A DNA stretch of 64,000 nucleotides from the NCBI RefSeq assembly GCF_000499845.2, contig NC_023749.2, forward strand, positions 14,780,698 to 14,844,697, written 5' to 3'. Shown one piece after another: positions 36,508-47,761 of this stretch. Both the position numbers and the translations under genes were made by a program. Below the pieces are notes generated by a model, which was not told the origin of the DNA, did not search any database, and saw nothing but the letters and a program-made list of their open reading frames with translations. The stretch is from Phaseolus vulgaris. Lineage: Eukaryota > Streptophyta > Magnoliopsida > Fabales > Fabaceae. Numbering within the stretch: position 1 is the first letter of the stretch; each line of letters starts with the position of its first letter.

Positions 36508-36636
36508 CTTTTACCATCAATCTACCATGATATTGTTCCATTTGATCATTGTCATCTCACTTGATCTGATAGACATAAAAAATCAATAGTATTTTGAACT
36601 TATGAAAGGTTTTCATATCTTGTTTTTACTAAGAAC
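36508..36636 (-). pseudogene. Possible right part of the Copia RT fossil
   Basis: The minus strand shows ILLIFYVYQIK and DDNDQMEQ, weakly like the region around the Copia RT active site. Its position, just beyond the TSD of the 6.2-kb insertion, fits the other half of 29572-30278. Confidence 0.35.
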
Positions 36637-36736
36637 CACTAGTGCAAAATGTAGAAACAACTACTGTTTATTAAGTGCGACTTTACGATCAGACGCAACC
36701 TTTAAAAACGTGGTGACATTTTTTAAATTAAGTAAT

Positions 36737-36830
36737 TTACAAATGCGGCTTTACCTATAGCCGCACTGGTAAATCAAAACGTTTGATTTATGAATGCGGC
36801 TATTACAAATAGCTGTATTTGTAAATCATT
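36737..36830 (+). repeat. CACTA subterminal repeats
   Basis: Direct and inverted copies of AATGCGGCTxT / ATAGCCGCA and TGGTAAATC / TTGTAAATC near the left end, the usual position of transposase-binding repeats in CACTA elements. Confidence 0.6.
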
Positions 36831-37361
36831 TTTTACCCTAATTTCTGAAGCGCGCTACTTACGGTTTCTTATTTTCTTTCTCCTCTTTGTGTTTCACGTT
36901 TGCACTATTCCTTCTCGCATTTGCGCTTTGTGTTCATCTCTTCTTCTGCAGCTTCATTCATTTTGTATTTGTGCCTTTGTAAGTTTGTTCGAGCTCTCTT
37001 TCTTCTTCACCAATGATATATAAATCTTTTTCGTTTTTCTTACTTTGTTTGGTTTCTTGCATTGCTCGAAGTACTGTTTCATTGCCTTCGCCGATTCTTT
37101 TGTTGTTTTTGGTTTGCTCCGTTGCTGCTTCCGCGTCCGCTGCCGCCGTTGTTGGCGCTCCCGTGCCACTCTTCACCAACGTTGCCTTCACACATAAGGT
37201 TGGTGGTGTTTTAAATTTTTTGATTTTTTTTAATGTTATGATTTTTTTTTTTTATGTATTATAATTTTTTTTTAAAATTTATATTATTTAGTATTTATTA
37301 TAATTTGTATTTATATTATGTTAGTTGTTAGTTTATAATAGAATTATCGTGTTTGTATTGA

Positions 37362-37429
37362 GTCTGAGGGTGTTCGACCCTCGACAATTGATACGTGTTG
37401 GTGTTGAGTTCGGGGGTGTTCGACCCTCG
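37362..37429 (+). repeat. Paired GAGGGTGTTCGACCCTC hairpins before TNP2
   Basis: The stem GAGGGT-GTTCG-ACCCTC (about 37366) recurs about 47 bp downstream as GGGGGTGTTCGACCCTC (about 37413), both in a GTGTTGAGTxxG context, about 60-120 bp before the transposase ATG. It may be a regulatory or protein-binding repeat of the CACTA element; the role is inferred. Confidence 0.5.
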
Positions 37430-38364
37430 GCAAACGCGTGAGATAGAACACTTATTAGAAAACACCTGAATGACTATTTCAGAATATAATGGATAGAAAT
37501 TGGATTAATTCTCTTCGCATAGGTGATGAGTACGAAAGAGAAGTAGAAAAATTTATACAATTTGCGCAACATAACACGATTAATAGTGGTTATGGTGGAC
37601 CAAAGATCAGGTGTTTGTGCGTTAACTATTTAAATGAAAGGATACTAGATGTTAAGATAATGAGGGAGCACCTTCTTTGTGATGGTTTTCTTCGATCTTA
37701 TAAAAATTGGGCATGGCATGGTGAATTGTTAAATTTATCACGTGTTTTCGTAACTGAAGAATATGTGGGGTCCATTATGGATGATGCAGTACATGATGAT
37801 ATAGATGATGATCGATTGGAGGACATGATTCGTTATGTGGAAGCTCAGTCTTTTGCAGAAGCGCATGGATATGGAAGTATGTCAAGTGATGTAGAGACTC
37901 CATTGTATCCTGAATCAACTAACTTCACACGGTTTTCAGCAGTGTTAAGATTGATGAATTTGAAGGCAATAAATGGATGGACTGATAAAAGCTTCACATA
38001 ATTGCTTCAGTTGTTGAAGGATATGCTTTCAAAGGGAAATACTCTACCTAATCGTAATTATGAGGCCAAAAAGATTTTTTGTCCAATCGGTATGGAGTAT
38101 AAAAAGATACATGCATGTTCTAATGATTGTATATTATACCGAAAAGATTTTGAATTGTTGAAAAGTTGTCTGAGGTGTGGGTTATCACGTTATAAGTTGA
38201 AACAAAAAGATGATGATACTATTGAAGATATAGAAAAGCGTGGACCCCCAATGAAGGTTATGTGGTATCTTCCCATCATTCCAAGGATGAAGCGTTTGTT
38301 TTCAAACCCAAACGATGTTAAGAATCTTAGATGACATGCAGATGAGAGGAAATGTGATGGCATG

Positions 38365-39369
38365 TGATGTGATTCCAATAGCCACATAGAGAAAGGTTCT
38401 TGACCTTCTTAGGAATCAACTTGAGTTGGACAATAGTTAGGCACTTTTTCTTAGAATTGGATCATTGTTCTAAGTCAAGAACTCTCCAAAAACTAGCACC
38501 AATTCCAAACTCATATGGAAGTTCCAATTATAGTCAAATTGAACCGAACAAAATGGAACAAAAGATAAGCAAAATGAATTAGAAGTGCTGGAAATTAAAA
38601 TGCACCGAACCAAAACAGAAAAGAATAAGAACAGCTGCTGGAAAATGAAAGATAACCAAACCAAAACTCAAGAACACAAGCTAAACATGAACAATTGAAA
38701 GAGTAGGAAGGAAGGAGAAGAGAAAAGCTTATGGAGATGGAAGAGAAGGTGAGTGATCACGCCACTAGAAGGTTGGTTGCTCCTAGATGAGTGTGCTGCT
38801 GCCACTTGAGGACACCATGGATCCTTCAAGATAAGACTAGAGAAGAAGGCTCAAAAGCTCTCCAATGCTCACTCAAAAATTGAGTATAGTTTCTTTACTC
38901 CAATTTCAATTCTGAATTGTACAAGCTAAGCACCTTTATTTATAGCCTAGAGGTGCTGAAAAATAGGTGGGAAATTTCAAATAAAACTCATTTGAAATTC
39001 CCACCAAAAACAAGTCACATGGGAGGTGTGACCTTTTTCTACTATGACACCTCCTAAAAACTACACCTACACCACTCTCCTAAGTCACATGGACAATGTG
39101 ACTTTATTTTACATTTTCACACACCTTTATTTAATAACCACACCTCCTAAAACTATACAAGAGTATTTCAAAGCTTGGCCTTGCCCCTCATGGGATGGAC
39201 TTGGGCTCTTTGGGCTTTGGCCTTCTTGGGCTTGGGCTTTGGGCTTGGGCCTCATCTTTATTTTATGTCTTCTTTTAATTTTGAGAAGACTAGAAGGAAG
39301 AACTTCAAATGTGAGGGTGGATGTCCTCTTCCTCCATTAATAAAAGCTTCCTTTATTTGATTCTCATCA
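38365..39369 (-). repeat. 3' LTR of the gag-only element
   Basis: 1005 bp, paired with 42183-43239. It includes a TTGGGCTTGGGC minisatellite with one unit fewer than its partner (about 39190-39250). Confidence 0.92.
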
Positions 39370-40832
39370 TACTCCTCGAGTTGGAGAGAATTCATCCACG
39401 AATTCTGAATCCCTGCATATAACAAAGTCAGTTTAGTTTTACAATTAAAAGTGGAAGAAAAATGTAAACATGACTTAGCATTTGTAAATAATGGGATTTC
39501 AGAAAAGGAGGTTCTATAAATCGACCAAGTTGGAAAAATTTGTTTGGGAATGATGTGATGTTTTGGAAAAAGACCTCTTAAATGGTGACAACCATTAGGA
39601 GGTATGAACAAATCATCCCTAACATTTTTTAACCAAGATGGTGGTGAAATAGGAACCTTGGGTAATGAAAAAGATAAGGAAGGAAAACACCTTGGAGGTG
39701 AAAGGATAAGACCCATGTCAACTTGGCCTTCTTTGTCTTTTTCTTGTTTACTTGTGGTAGATGGGTGAGTTAGGTCTTGTTTTACCTTGTTGATCTTTAA
39801 GATTTGCTTTTGTGGACAATGAAGAGCTATGTGCCCAAAACCTAAACATTTAAAACATTTGATATTTGAAGTTTTGGTAGGTGACTTAGGAGTAGAAAGA
39901 TTTGTAGTAGAAACTTTGTTTGGAAACATGGTTTGTTTGGAAAAATTGGAAGGAGAAATTTTGTTTGCATCCTTCCTAGAAGAGTTGTAGAAATCATCAT
40001 CATGAGTATTTTTGAAAGTTTTGTTCAAAAGATATGATTCTACCTTGATGGCTTTGCGAAACACGCTCTTTAAAGAAGAATATTCTTTTAATTCTACAAA
40101 ATCTCTAATATCTCTTTTCAAACCACGTACAAACCATTTAATCTTTGACTCTTCATTAGCATGCATATTCATTTTAGTCAAAGTTGTTTCAAAATCTTTA
40201 AAGTATTCATCTACCATCCTATGTCCTTGAGGAAGCCTTTGGAACTTCAACAAGTGTTCCTTCCTAGAAGGAGGAACAAACCTCGCGCGCATACACTCTT
40301 TCAAAGCATTCCAAGAAACCACGGGAGGTTTCTTGCGATATATAATGTCCATTACAATTTTATGCCACCATTCTTTGGCATAGCCCAAAAAGGATAAAGA
40401 AACTAATCTAAGTTTTTGGTCATCTTGGACCTTATACACATGAAAATAATGGTCAACCTTAGTCTCCCATTCTAAATACACAATAAGATCACTATCACCA
40501 TTAAAACTAGGGACTTGTCTACAAGAAATGTTGAACACTTGGTGATATCTTTGGTCACGGTTATAGCTCTCTTCATGAGAATGATGGGGATGCTTCCTTC
40601 TTCTATGGTCCTCTTCACGGCCTATGTCATTTGAAGAACCTCTTGTTGAAGGTTTATATGAATGATGTCCATCATGGATAGAGTGAGATGGCCTAGCTTT
40701 TTGCACCTCCATCTTTTGCAATTTCTCTTCCAAGCGTCTAATGGTTCTTTGTGCTTCATGTAATTCACCAAGGATTGAAGCTTTGGAAGGAGAATTCTGC
40801 TTGTATGATGCATCACTTGAAAATCCAGCCAT
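39258..40832 (-). CDS. gag: Gypsy-type Gag protein (524 codons)
   Basis: Intact ORF. A coiled coil lies at about 22-46 (LHEAQRTIRRLEEKLQKMEV), then a His-rich linker. The Retrotrans_gag domain spans about 100-245, with GYAKEWW at 150-156 and MVDEYFKDFE at 206-215. A CCHC knuckle CFKCLGFGHIALHC is at 326-339. The frame then runs on through sequence without a recognisable protease and ends inside the 3' LTR. The protein would form the particle and bind RNA; enzymes must come from elsewhere. Intactness suggests recent activity or constraint. Confidence 0.9.
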   Translation of the reverse strand: MAGFSSDASYKQNSPSKASILGELHEAQRTIRRLEEKLQKMEVQKARPSHSIHDGHHSYKPSTRGSSNDIGREEDHRRRKHPHHSHEESYNRDQRYHQVFNISCRQVPSFNGDSDLIVYLEWETKVDHYFHVYKVQDDQKLRLVSLSFLGYAKEWWHKIVMDIIYRKKPPVVSWNALKECMRARFVPPSRKEHLLKFQRLPQGHRMVDEYFKDFETTLTKMNMHANEESKIKWFVRGLKRDIRDFVELKEYSSLKSVFRKAIKVESYLLNKTFKNTHDDDFYNSSRKDANKISPSNFSKQTMFPNKVSTTNLSTPKSPTKTSNIKCFKCLGFGHIALHCPQKQILKINKVKQDLTHPSTTSKQEKDKEGQVDMGLILSPPRCFPSLSFSLPKVPISPPSWLKNVRDDLFIPPNGCHHLRGLFPKHHIIPKQIFPTWSIYRTSFSEIPLFTNAKSCLHFSSTFNCKTKLTLLYAGIQNSWMNSLQLEEYDENQIKEAFINGGRGHPPSHLKFFLLVFSKLKEDIK

Positions 40833-42182
40833 TTGTAATTAAAAACAGCAAATACACAAAAACAGTAAACAAGTCAAGAACAAAAATTAGTAAAAACAGT
40901 GAGTGCTTCAAGTAAAAAGCCGAAGTGAAATGAGGCAGAAGACGAGGTCACTCTCAAAGAAATAATATCCTTGCACCAATCTGATCTTGAGGTCTTGGAA
41001 TCCTCAAATGAAAGATGTCAAAGCAAGCACACCAACCTCAAAGGCAACCACCACAAAACCAATGAAACAATAAAGACAAACAAGAAAAGGTATAAGCAAA
41101 AAAAGATAATTGCAAAAGGAATACTGTATGTAAGACAAACTCAAAGATTAAAGAATGAAAGACAATCAAGAAAATAAAGAACTCAATGAGGAAAGAAGGC
41201 ACACCAAAAGAGTCCTAGAGAAAAGTACTAGAGTAGATTTAAAAAACAAAAACAGAACTACAAGAAAACAATGTTGTATGCAAACTGTGCTATGTTTACA
41301 GATTTAACTGGAACGATTGAAAGCGAACTGGAATGTAAAAAATTAACCACAGAAACTTCAATGTCTCAACTCAATAATGGCACTGGAACGAACTAAAAAC
41401 AGTAAGCCAATTGAGAGAAATAAATTTTTCAAAATTGCTGCCCAATTACCGTCTTTTGTTCGGCAGTAATGTACACTTTTCGTATTTTATTTATCATTTT
41501 TTGTGTACTTGGAATTTTTGAGTGCTTCTTTTTGCTATGGTTTTGTAACACTTTGAAGAATGTAAATCCAAATTTTCACAAATTTCCAGTGAGCCAATTA
41601 ATTGCAGTAAATTGAAAACAGTAGCACGTTTGTAAGAAAACAGAGGAACCTATTTAGGAATGAAAAACAGTATGATGAACTAGCAAAGACATAATGGAAA
41701 TTGTGTAAAGGAACTTGTATAGAACTAGAATACAAGCATGAACTCAAATCTAAAAAATGAAAATGCACAAAGGATCAAGCAATAAACTCAAAAACAGAAA
41801 GTAAACCAAAGCAAGAAACAATCAAAGCAATAAAAGTACTACAAGAAGTAATGACAATTATGGAATAACATGACTAAGACAAAACTTGACATGATTACAA
41901 AATTAAAAGACATATCACAAGATGTATCAACAAGTGAAAGGAAGCTTAAGGTCAGCTCTAGGAAGGTGAATGCCATTCCAAAAGAGCAGCCATACTCATA
42001 TGAACAATGAGTGTCATAAACCTTTTCACAAACACTTGGTGTAACAAAAGAAAAACAGCAAGAAAAACTCAATTAAGCCTAAAACAGAAACTTAAATTGC
42101 AAGAAATTAAAAGAGCTCTTGAAATAAAGTGCTACACAACTCAACAATTAAACAAGAAGAACCTAAGACTCATGATACCACA
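40833..42182 (-). other. Long untranslated leader of the gag-only element
   Basis: About 1.35 kb between PBS and gag with no coding signal; A-rich on the plus strand. Its length is typical of plant non-autonomous elements, and a packaging signal would be expected here (inference). Confidence 0.6.
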
Positions 42183-43239
42183 TGATGTGATTCCAATAGC
42201 AAGATATAGATGATTCTTTGACATTTTATGGAATCAACTTGAGTTGGAGAATGAATAGGCACTTTTAATAGAAATGGATCAATGTTCTATGTTTCAAGAA
42301 CTCACCAAAACTTGCACCAAACACCAAACTCACATGGAAGACCCATTTCTTGCCAATTGAACCGATTAAATTGAACAAGAAAGTAAATGAACCGATTGAA
42401 ACTCTAAAGAAAGCAATTGAACCGAACAAAACATGAAAAGGAGCTACTGAACTGAATTAAAACAGTAAGAAATTGAAAAGAACTGAACAAAAATGCAAGA
42501 AAAGGAAGATGAACCGAATAAAAGAAACTACACTTGTTTTAGAGTTCATATGGACATGGAAATGGAAGAACTAAATGGAGAAGAGAGGAAACTTATGTGG
42601 ATGAAGAACTTGATTGATGAACACGCCACTTGAAGTGTGATTGCTCCAAGATAAGTGTGAATTGCCGCCACTTGAGGGAACCAAGGCTCTCAAGATGAGA
42701 CTAGGAAGAGGAGAAATCAAATCTCACTCACTCAATCACCAAATTGGGAGAGTTTCTTTACTACAAATTCCAAATCTGAATTGTACAAGCTAAGCACCTT
42801 TATTTATAGCCTAGAGGTGCTGAAAAATAGGTGGGAAATTTCAAATAAAACTCATTTGAAATTCCCACCAAAAACAAGTCACATGGGAGGTGTGACATTT
42901 TTCTACTATGACACCTCCTAAAAACTACACCTACACCACTCTCCTAAGTCACATGGACAATGTGACTTTATTTTACATTTTCACACACCTTTATTTAATA
43001 ACCACACCTCCTAAAACTATACAAGAGTATTTCAAAGCTTGGCCTTGCCCCTCATGGGATGGACTTGGGCTCTTTGGGCTTTGGCCTTCTTGGGCTTGGG
43101 CTTGGGCTTTGGGCTTGGGCCTCATCTTTATTTTATGTCTTCTTTTAATTTTGAGAAGACTAGAAGGAAGAACTTCAAATGTGAGGGTGGATGTCCTCTT
43201 CCTCCATTAATAAAAGCCTCCTTTATTTGATTCTCATCA
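42183..43239 (-). repeat. 5' LTR of the gag-only element
   Basis: 1057 bp, paired with 38365-39369. The two are nearly identical over the last 450 bp and more diverged in the first 500 bp. Confidence 0.92.
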
Positions 43240-44639
43240 GCATGTACCGACATCCAGTTAATTCTATTCAGTTGAAGAAATTTGATGATGAGTTTCCAGA
43301 GTTTGGTAAAGAATCAAGAAATATCCGACTTGGTTTAGCTACATACAAAATGAATTTGTTTGGTAATATGAGTACAAATCACAGTTCATGGCCTGTTTTA
43401 CTAGTTATTTACTACTTACCTCCTGGATTGTGCATGAAGCAAAAATACATGATGTTGTCTATAATGATATCCGGTCCGAAACAACCAGGGAATGACATAG
43501 ATGTTTATCTAAGTCCTCTAATTGAAGATTTGAAGTTAATGTGGGATCAGGGTGTTGAAGTATTTGACGAATTTGCTAATGAAACTTTCAAGTTGCATGC
43601 CATGTTATTTTGCACCATCAATGACTTTCCGACATATGGTAACTTATCAGGTTATAGTGTTAAGGGTTATAAAGCATGTCCAATATGTGAAGAAGACACT
43701 GCTTCTCAACAATTGAAACATGGAAGGAAGATAGTATATCTTCGGCATCAGAGGTTTCTTAGAAGTCATAATCCTTACCGAAGTTTGAAAAAAGTCTTTA
43801 ATGGACATCAAGAGACTAATGGTCCACCAACTCCATTAACTGGTGTTGAGATTTACGAAAAGGTAAATAACATAGACCACACCTTCGATAAGTAAAAAAA
43901 AGTCATATATGACAAACATTTGGAAGAAAATATCAATCTTCTTTGATCTTCCGTATTGATCAAGGTTAGAAGTCAGACATTGTATAGATGTAATGCATGT
44001 TGGGAAGAATGTGTGTGATAGCTTAATTGGTACACTTCAAAATTCTGGTGTTACTCTCGAAGTCGAGTCAATGTAGTTTTCCACTTCGAAAGATACAAAT
44101 CTTGTACTCGGATCAATGGCATACTATGGGTTTATAGAAAAGATATGAGAGGTTGATTATACTAAGTTTTTCGTTCCAGTTTTCAAGTGTAAATGAGTTG
44201 AAAATAAAAGTGGGGTTAAAATTGATGAATCAGGATTCACACTAGTGGACTTTCGAAAGATAGGGTATCGAGATGAGCCATTTATAATGGTTCAAAAAGC
44301 ATCTCAGGTTTTCTACGTGAAAGATCCTACGTCAGAACATTGGTATGTCGTTTTACACGGGAAAAAACAAAAGGAGGCCATAGAATATTGAAAATGGTGA
44401 CGCCCGTTCATTCACACTAATGATAATTAATAAAGATGACGATGTACTTGGTGATGTACATGCAACCGTAAAGACCACACAAAAGGATTTTAGATATGAA
44501 CATTCAACCCACTATGGTAATAAATTTAGAAATATTTTTGATAATACGCATTTAGAATTTTATGTATTTGTTTTATATTATTTTAATTCGATGCAGATTA
44601 ACTAATGTTTGTTACCTAATTTTTTTAACACAAATATGG

Positions 44640-45410
44640 ATGACGATTAGACTCCAATCAGATCCCGATCCAGACGAGGCAAGACCTACTAGATTGAAGC
44701 GTCTCGCATTAAAACGTGTTACTGGTGAGACGACACGTGTTGAAATTGATGTCAACACTGGAGTGGCTTTTGGTCCTAATGCAGATGAGTTTAATAGTTA
44801 TCTTGGAGTTGTTTCTCGTGAGAGGCTCTCCATTTTGATTAATTCATGGGATGACGTGTCAGAGGTCGATCGGAACATGCTCCGGAAGGATGTTCGGGTA
44901 AGTTTTACATTATTATTGTTATCATATAATGCTTTTTAATATTCATTGATGAATTTTAATTTGATGATGTTATTTTGTAAGCAAATTTTAAAATTCCTAA
45001 TGTGGAACCGCTTCGATCAAAGATTATATCCAATATCGGACTTAAATTTCGTCACTTTAAGTCAATACTGGCAACAAAATATATTTTTGGCAAGCTTAAA
45101 GGCGAAAGTCCTTGTTTAAAGTATAAACATATTGATGAAGAGACATTGCGCCTTTTTAAAGAAAGCCGTGAAAATGAAGCTTGGATGGTAAGTGAAGTTA
45201 CTTAACTATTTTTATTTATATAACATTTAATTCACTTTGTTTATTTCAATTATGACAAGATCGTCGGAAGAAAGCTCAAGAGATAGCTTTAAAGAATGTT
45301 ACCACGCACGTACTGTCTCGTTCGGGGTATCGAAAGCTTGAACAATCACTGATGGTGGAAAAGGAGCAATCTAGACAGGGGACTACGTCTGAGAATATGG
45401 AAATAAGGGT
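44640..45410 (+). pseudogene. Ptta/En-Spm (TNPA-like) protein exons, plus-strand copy
   Basis: Exon about 44640-44899 (RPTRLKRLALKRVTGETTRV, YLGVVSRERLSILI). Next exon about 44984-45188 (LRSKIISNIGLKFRHFKS, SPCLKYKHIDEETLRLFKE). Next exon about 45260-45410 (KKAQEIALKNVT, HVLSRSGYRKLEQSLMVE). Introns have GTAAGT donors. The reading stops matching the family after SENME, where the inverted copy begins. Confidence 0.8.
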
Positions 45411-47761
45411 CACTTCTAGAGGGTCTCATCCAATCTGTTTAGCAACTACAACTAAGGAAGTTATAGGATCGTCAATAGGAACCTCATACTTCCTTTTCGG
45501 AATTTCCGACGAGGTTTCTACAAAACAAAGAACATTAGTATTAAATTAGATGTAATATATAAATATGAATACTAATATAATGAAATGAAATTATTACCGG
45601 AGGTTCTGGCATAATTCGAATGAGGTGTCTGGGCCAGGTTACGAATGTCTGAAATGCATCGGCCACAGTGGATACCTCTTATGAAGGTAGTGGAACACGA
45701 GCATCAAGTACTCGTACTCTTTCAACTGTTACCTTCGCCACATCAAGGGAGAGAAGAACGTTATGTAAGGTGGTGACCTATTCATAGACTTTTCCAATGG
45801 CCACTGATGAGCATATATTTATTCACACTCACAAGCCTTATTCATAGATTATTGGACTATAATAATAAATAAATCCATTTTTTTAATTAATATTCTTATA
45901 ATTGGGTTTATTTGGGCCTTAACTATTATTATTGTTAATTCTGTGTTTTTAGAGTAAATTATCCGGAGGAAGCATCTACCTTTGTGAACGGGCCAAATAT
46001 GCAAAAGTCCAAGTTGCTTTTTGAACCAAAACAAGAAACAAATTCTGAGGAGAAGAAAGAGAAAATAAAATCTACAATATCTCAGAAACAGAATTGGAAG
46101 CAAATCTTCTGCAAAATACAAGAATTCTGGAAAGATGGAAACTTGGAAACGGTTAACAAAATATAAACTACAATATTTTCCCAAGATCCTTGGAGCAAAA
46201 AAGCCTATAAAAGGACACAAGCATCAAGGAGAAAAGGGGGAGCTTCATAGGGTTTTCTTAGTTTATTTTCTTCTTTGTAATTCTTTTGTTTTGCCTCCGC
46301 ATGGAAGACTAAACCTTTTTGGTTGATTCCTTTGTGATTCCCCATTGAGTTTTGAGGTTTTGATCAATAAAAGTTTCTATTTTTAATTCTTTATAGCAGT
46401 TGTTTTTATTGTCTAATCTCCTGAAAAATTGGTTTTTGTGAGAGGTTGTACTTGAACGCATGATTGAGAGTCTTCCTTATCTTAAACTTTGGTTTCTTAG
46501 TTAGTTCGCATTGTTCTAATTAATTTCTTGGGCGCATGATTCAAGAGAGAGGAGATAAGCATTCTCATGGAGTATACGCATGGAACAAAGTGGGTATTGA
46601 TTAAACTAGTAGACGCATGTTTTACTGGTGAGTTTCAGTTGAATCAGATCGGTGCATGTTCAATCTAATTTAGCTCTGTTGGAGGATTGAGAAAAGATTA
46701 ATCTTTAGAGAAATGTGAAGAATTCAATGGTGGAAGAACTTGGGGATCAACCACTTTTTATTTTCTATTTCAATCTCTTCTATATTTTCTGCATAACTAT
46801 GTTAACCCCCTTTTTATTATTATTGTTATTACTAACTTTTCATTGCTTGTAGATAGATTTTGAATTCGGTTAACTGAATCACTATTGGTCGTTGGGAGAC
46901 GACTTGGGGTCATCTGACCACAATTACACTATCATCTCTCTAGTGTTAGACAAGTCTACACTAGAATCATATTAATTTGACAGCAAAACGACAGCTATCA
47001 GCCACCACCTGAGGAAGCATGTCGCCCTCTACCAGTAGCTCACATTGCTTCGTCTGGCCAATGATATCCTCCCCTGATGTTGTAGGAGCCGCACAACTCC
47101 CCTTTTTGCTCTTGGGAGCGGAACTAACAAGGGGTTGAATCGGCTAAGCACAAACTTGTTGCGATAGAAACTCTTGTCGCAACTCTAGCCGCATCCGATC
47201 AGTCTCCTTTCTCATCTCCTCCATTAATTCTTCACATATCTTACTCATCATTTATGCTTTGGTCTCTTAGGGGGAGGAGGATGAGTGCCCTTGTGAAACT
47301 TCAAAATATAGTTTAATTTCAACCCCTTGTCCAGCTGCACGAACTCGACCACAATGCTCAGGTCGTCCAATTTCTTCAACTAGAATATCGTGACGACCTT
47401 CAGGAACAAAATTACCTTGGGAGCTCAAGGAATCCTGCAAGAGACAAAAATCATATAAGTTTTTAATATATTTGATGCTTTAAAATAAATGAAAAAAAGC
47501 TAAAAATAACTTACAATTTTTCTATGATAACCCCTGATTGCTCAAACTTGGTGCACCCGACTTTTTAATTCGGGCCCTTTTCCCTTTTACATAGCGAAAA
47601 GGTGGTGATGGAGGATAAATGACCTCTGTTTCCATATTCTCAGACGCAATCCCTTGTATAGATTGCTCATTTTCCACCATCAGTGATTGTTCAAGCTTTT
47701 GATACCCCGAACGAGACAGTACATGTGGGGTAACATTCTTTAAAGCTATCTCTTGAGAAGC
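45411..47761 (-). mobile_element. Second CACTA copy in opposite orientation, split by solo LTR
   Basis: Minus-strand segments in order: 47757-47522 (QEIALKNVTPHVLSRSGYQK, the same exon as 45260-45410 on the plus strand), about 47500-47300 (FVPEGRHDILVEEIGRPEH, VRAAGQGVEIKLYFEVSQG), about 47250-47005 (ICEELMEEMRKETDRM, DIIGQTKQCELLVEGDMLPQ), then after the solo LTR 45800-45595 (AIGKVYE, TLHNVLLSLDVAKVTVERVR), then about 45530-45415 (KYEVPIDDPITSLVVVAKQI). These are the C-terminal parts of a Ptta/En-Spm transposon protein. The right end at 47761 abuts the LINE, and no CACTA terminus is seen there. Confidence 0.8.
45805..47000 (-). mobile_element. Solo LTR of the 6.4-kb Gypsy-type family
   Basis: TGATGAGCATAT...ACAGCTATCA, 1196 bp, flanked by a perfect TSD GCCAC (45800-45804, 47001-47005). 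It is the inverted match of the LTRs at 56437-57629 and 61675-62867, with visible divergence. No internal sequence remains, as expected after LTR-LTR recombination. It splits the minus-strand CACTA coding sequence. Confidence 0.92.

Larger units (their letters stand above)
38365..43239 (-). mobile_element. Gag-only Gypsy-type LTR element (TR-GAG-like)
   Basis: LTRs are 38365-39369 and 42183-43239, with TGATGTG...CTCATCA ends and a perfect TSD GCATG (38360-38364, 43240-43244). The minus-strand PBS TGGTATCATGAGTCTT is next to the right-hand LTR (about 42165-42180). A purine-rich tract (AACTCGAGGAGTA) precedes the left-hand LTR. The only coding content is one gag ORF (40832-39258). The architecture matches terminal-repeat retrotransposons carrying only gag. 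It sits in the TNP2 exon of the CACTA element. Confidence 0.9.
37489..44390 (+). pseudogene. tnp2: TNP2 transposase of CACTA element, interrupted
   Basis: Starts MDRNWINSLRIGDEYEREVE with the transposase-associated domain (37489 to about 37740), followed by an acidic linker. The TNP2 catalytic region begins near 37990 after a TAA stop. A second stop (TGA for the tryptophan of the usual RWHADERKCDGM) is at 38332-38334. The retroelement at 38365-43239 splits the reading right after KCDGM, and the frame resumes at 43245 with YRHPVNSIQ. It continues to IDVMHVGKNVCDSLIGTL near 44020, where an internal deletion jumps to a DUF4216-like segment (about 44130-44390, FTLVDFRKIGYRDEPFIM). Not functional. 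Confidence 0.88.
36637..45410 (+). mobile_element. CACTA (En/Spm) element, left end to near TNPA-like exons
   Basis: Begins CACTAGTGCAAAATGTAG at 36637, the CACTA terminus. Subterminal repeats of TGCGGCTxTxxxxATAGC(C/T)G type follow at about 36740-36825. The plus strand then carries a TNP2 transposase gene (from 37489), a DUF4216-like segment and Ptta/En-Spm-type exons to about 45410. There it meets a second, inverted CACTA copy. The body is interrupted by the Gypsy-type element at 38365-43239. The right terminus is not present in this orientation. Confidence 0.85.

Noticed and set aside
37013..37264. 83-codon open frame with a signal-peptide-like N-terminus
   Set aside because: It sits in the 5' untranslated part of the CACTA element, with no homologous protein recognised; hydrophobicity comes from T-rich sequence. 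A captured gene fragment cannot be excluded.
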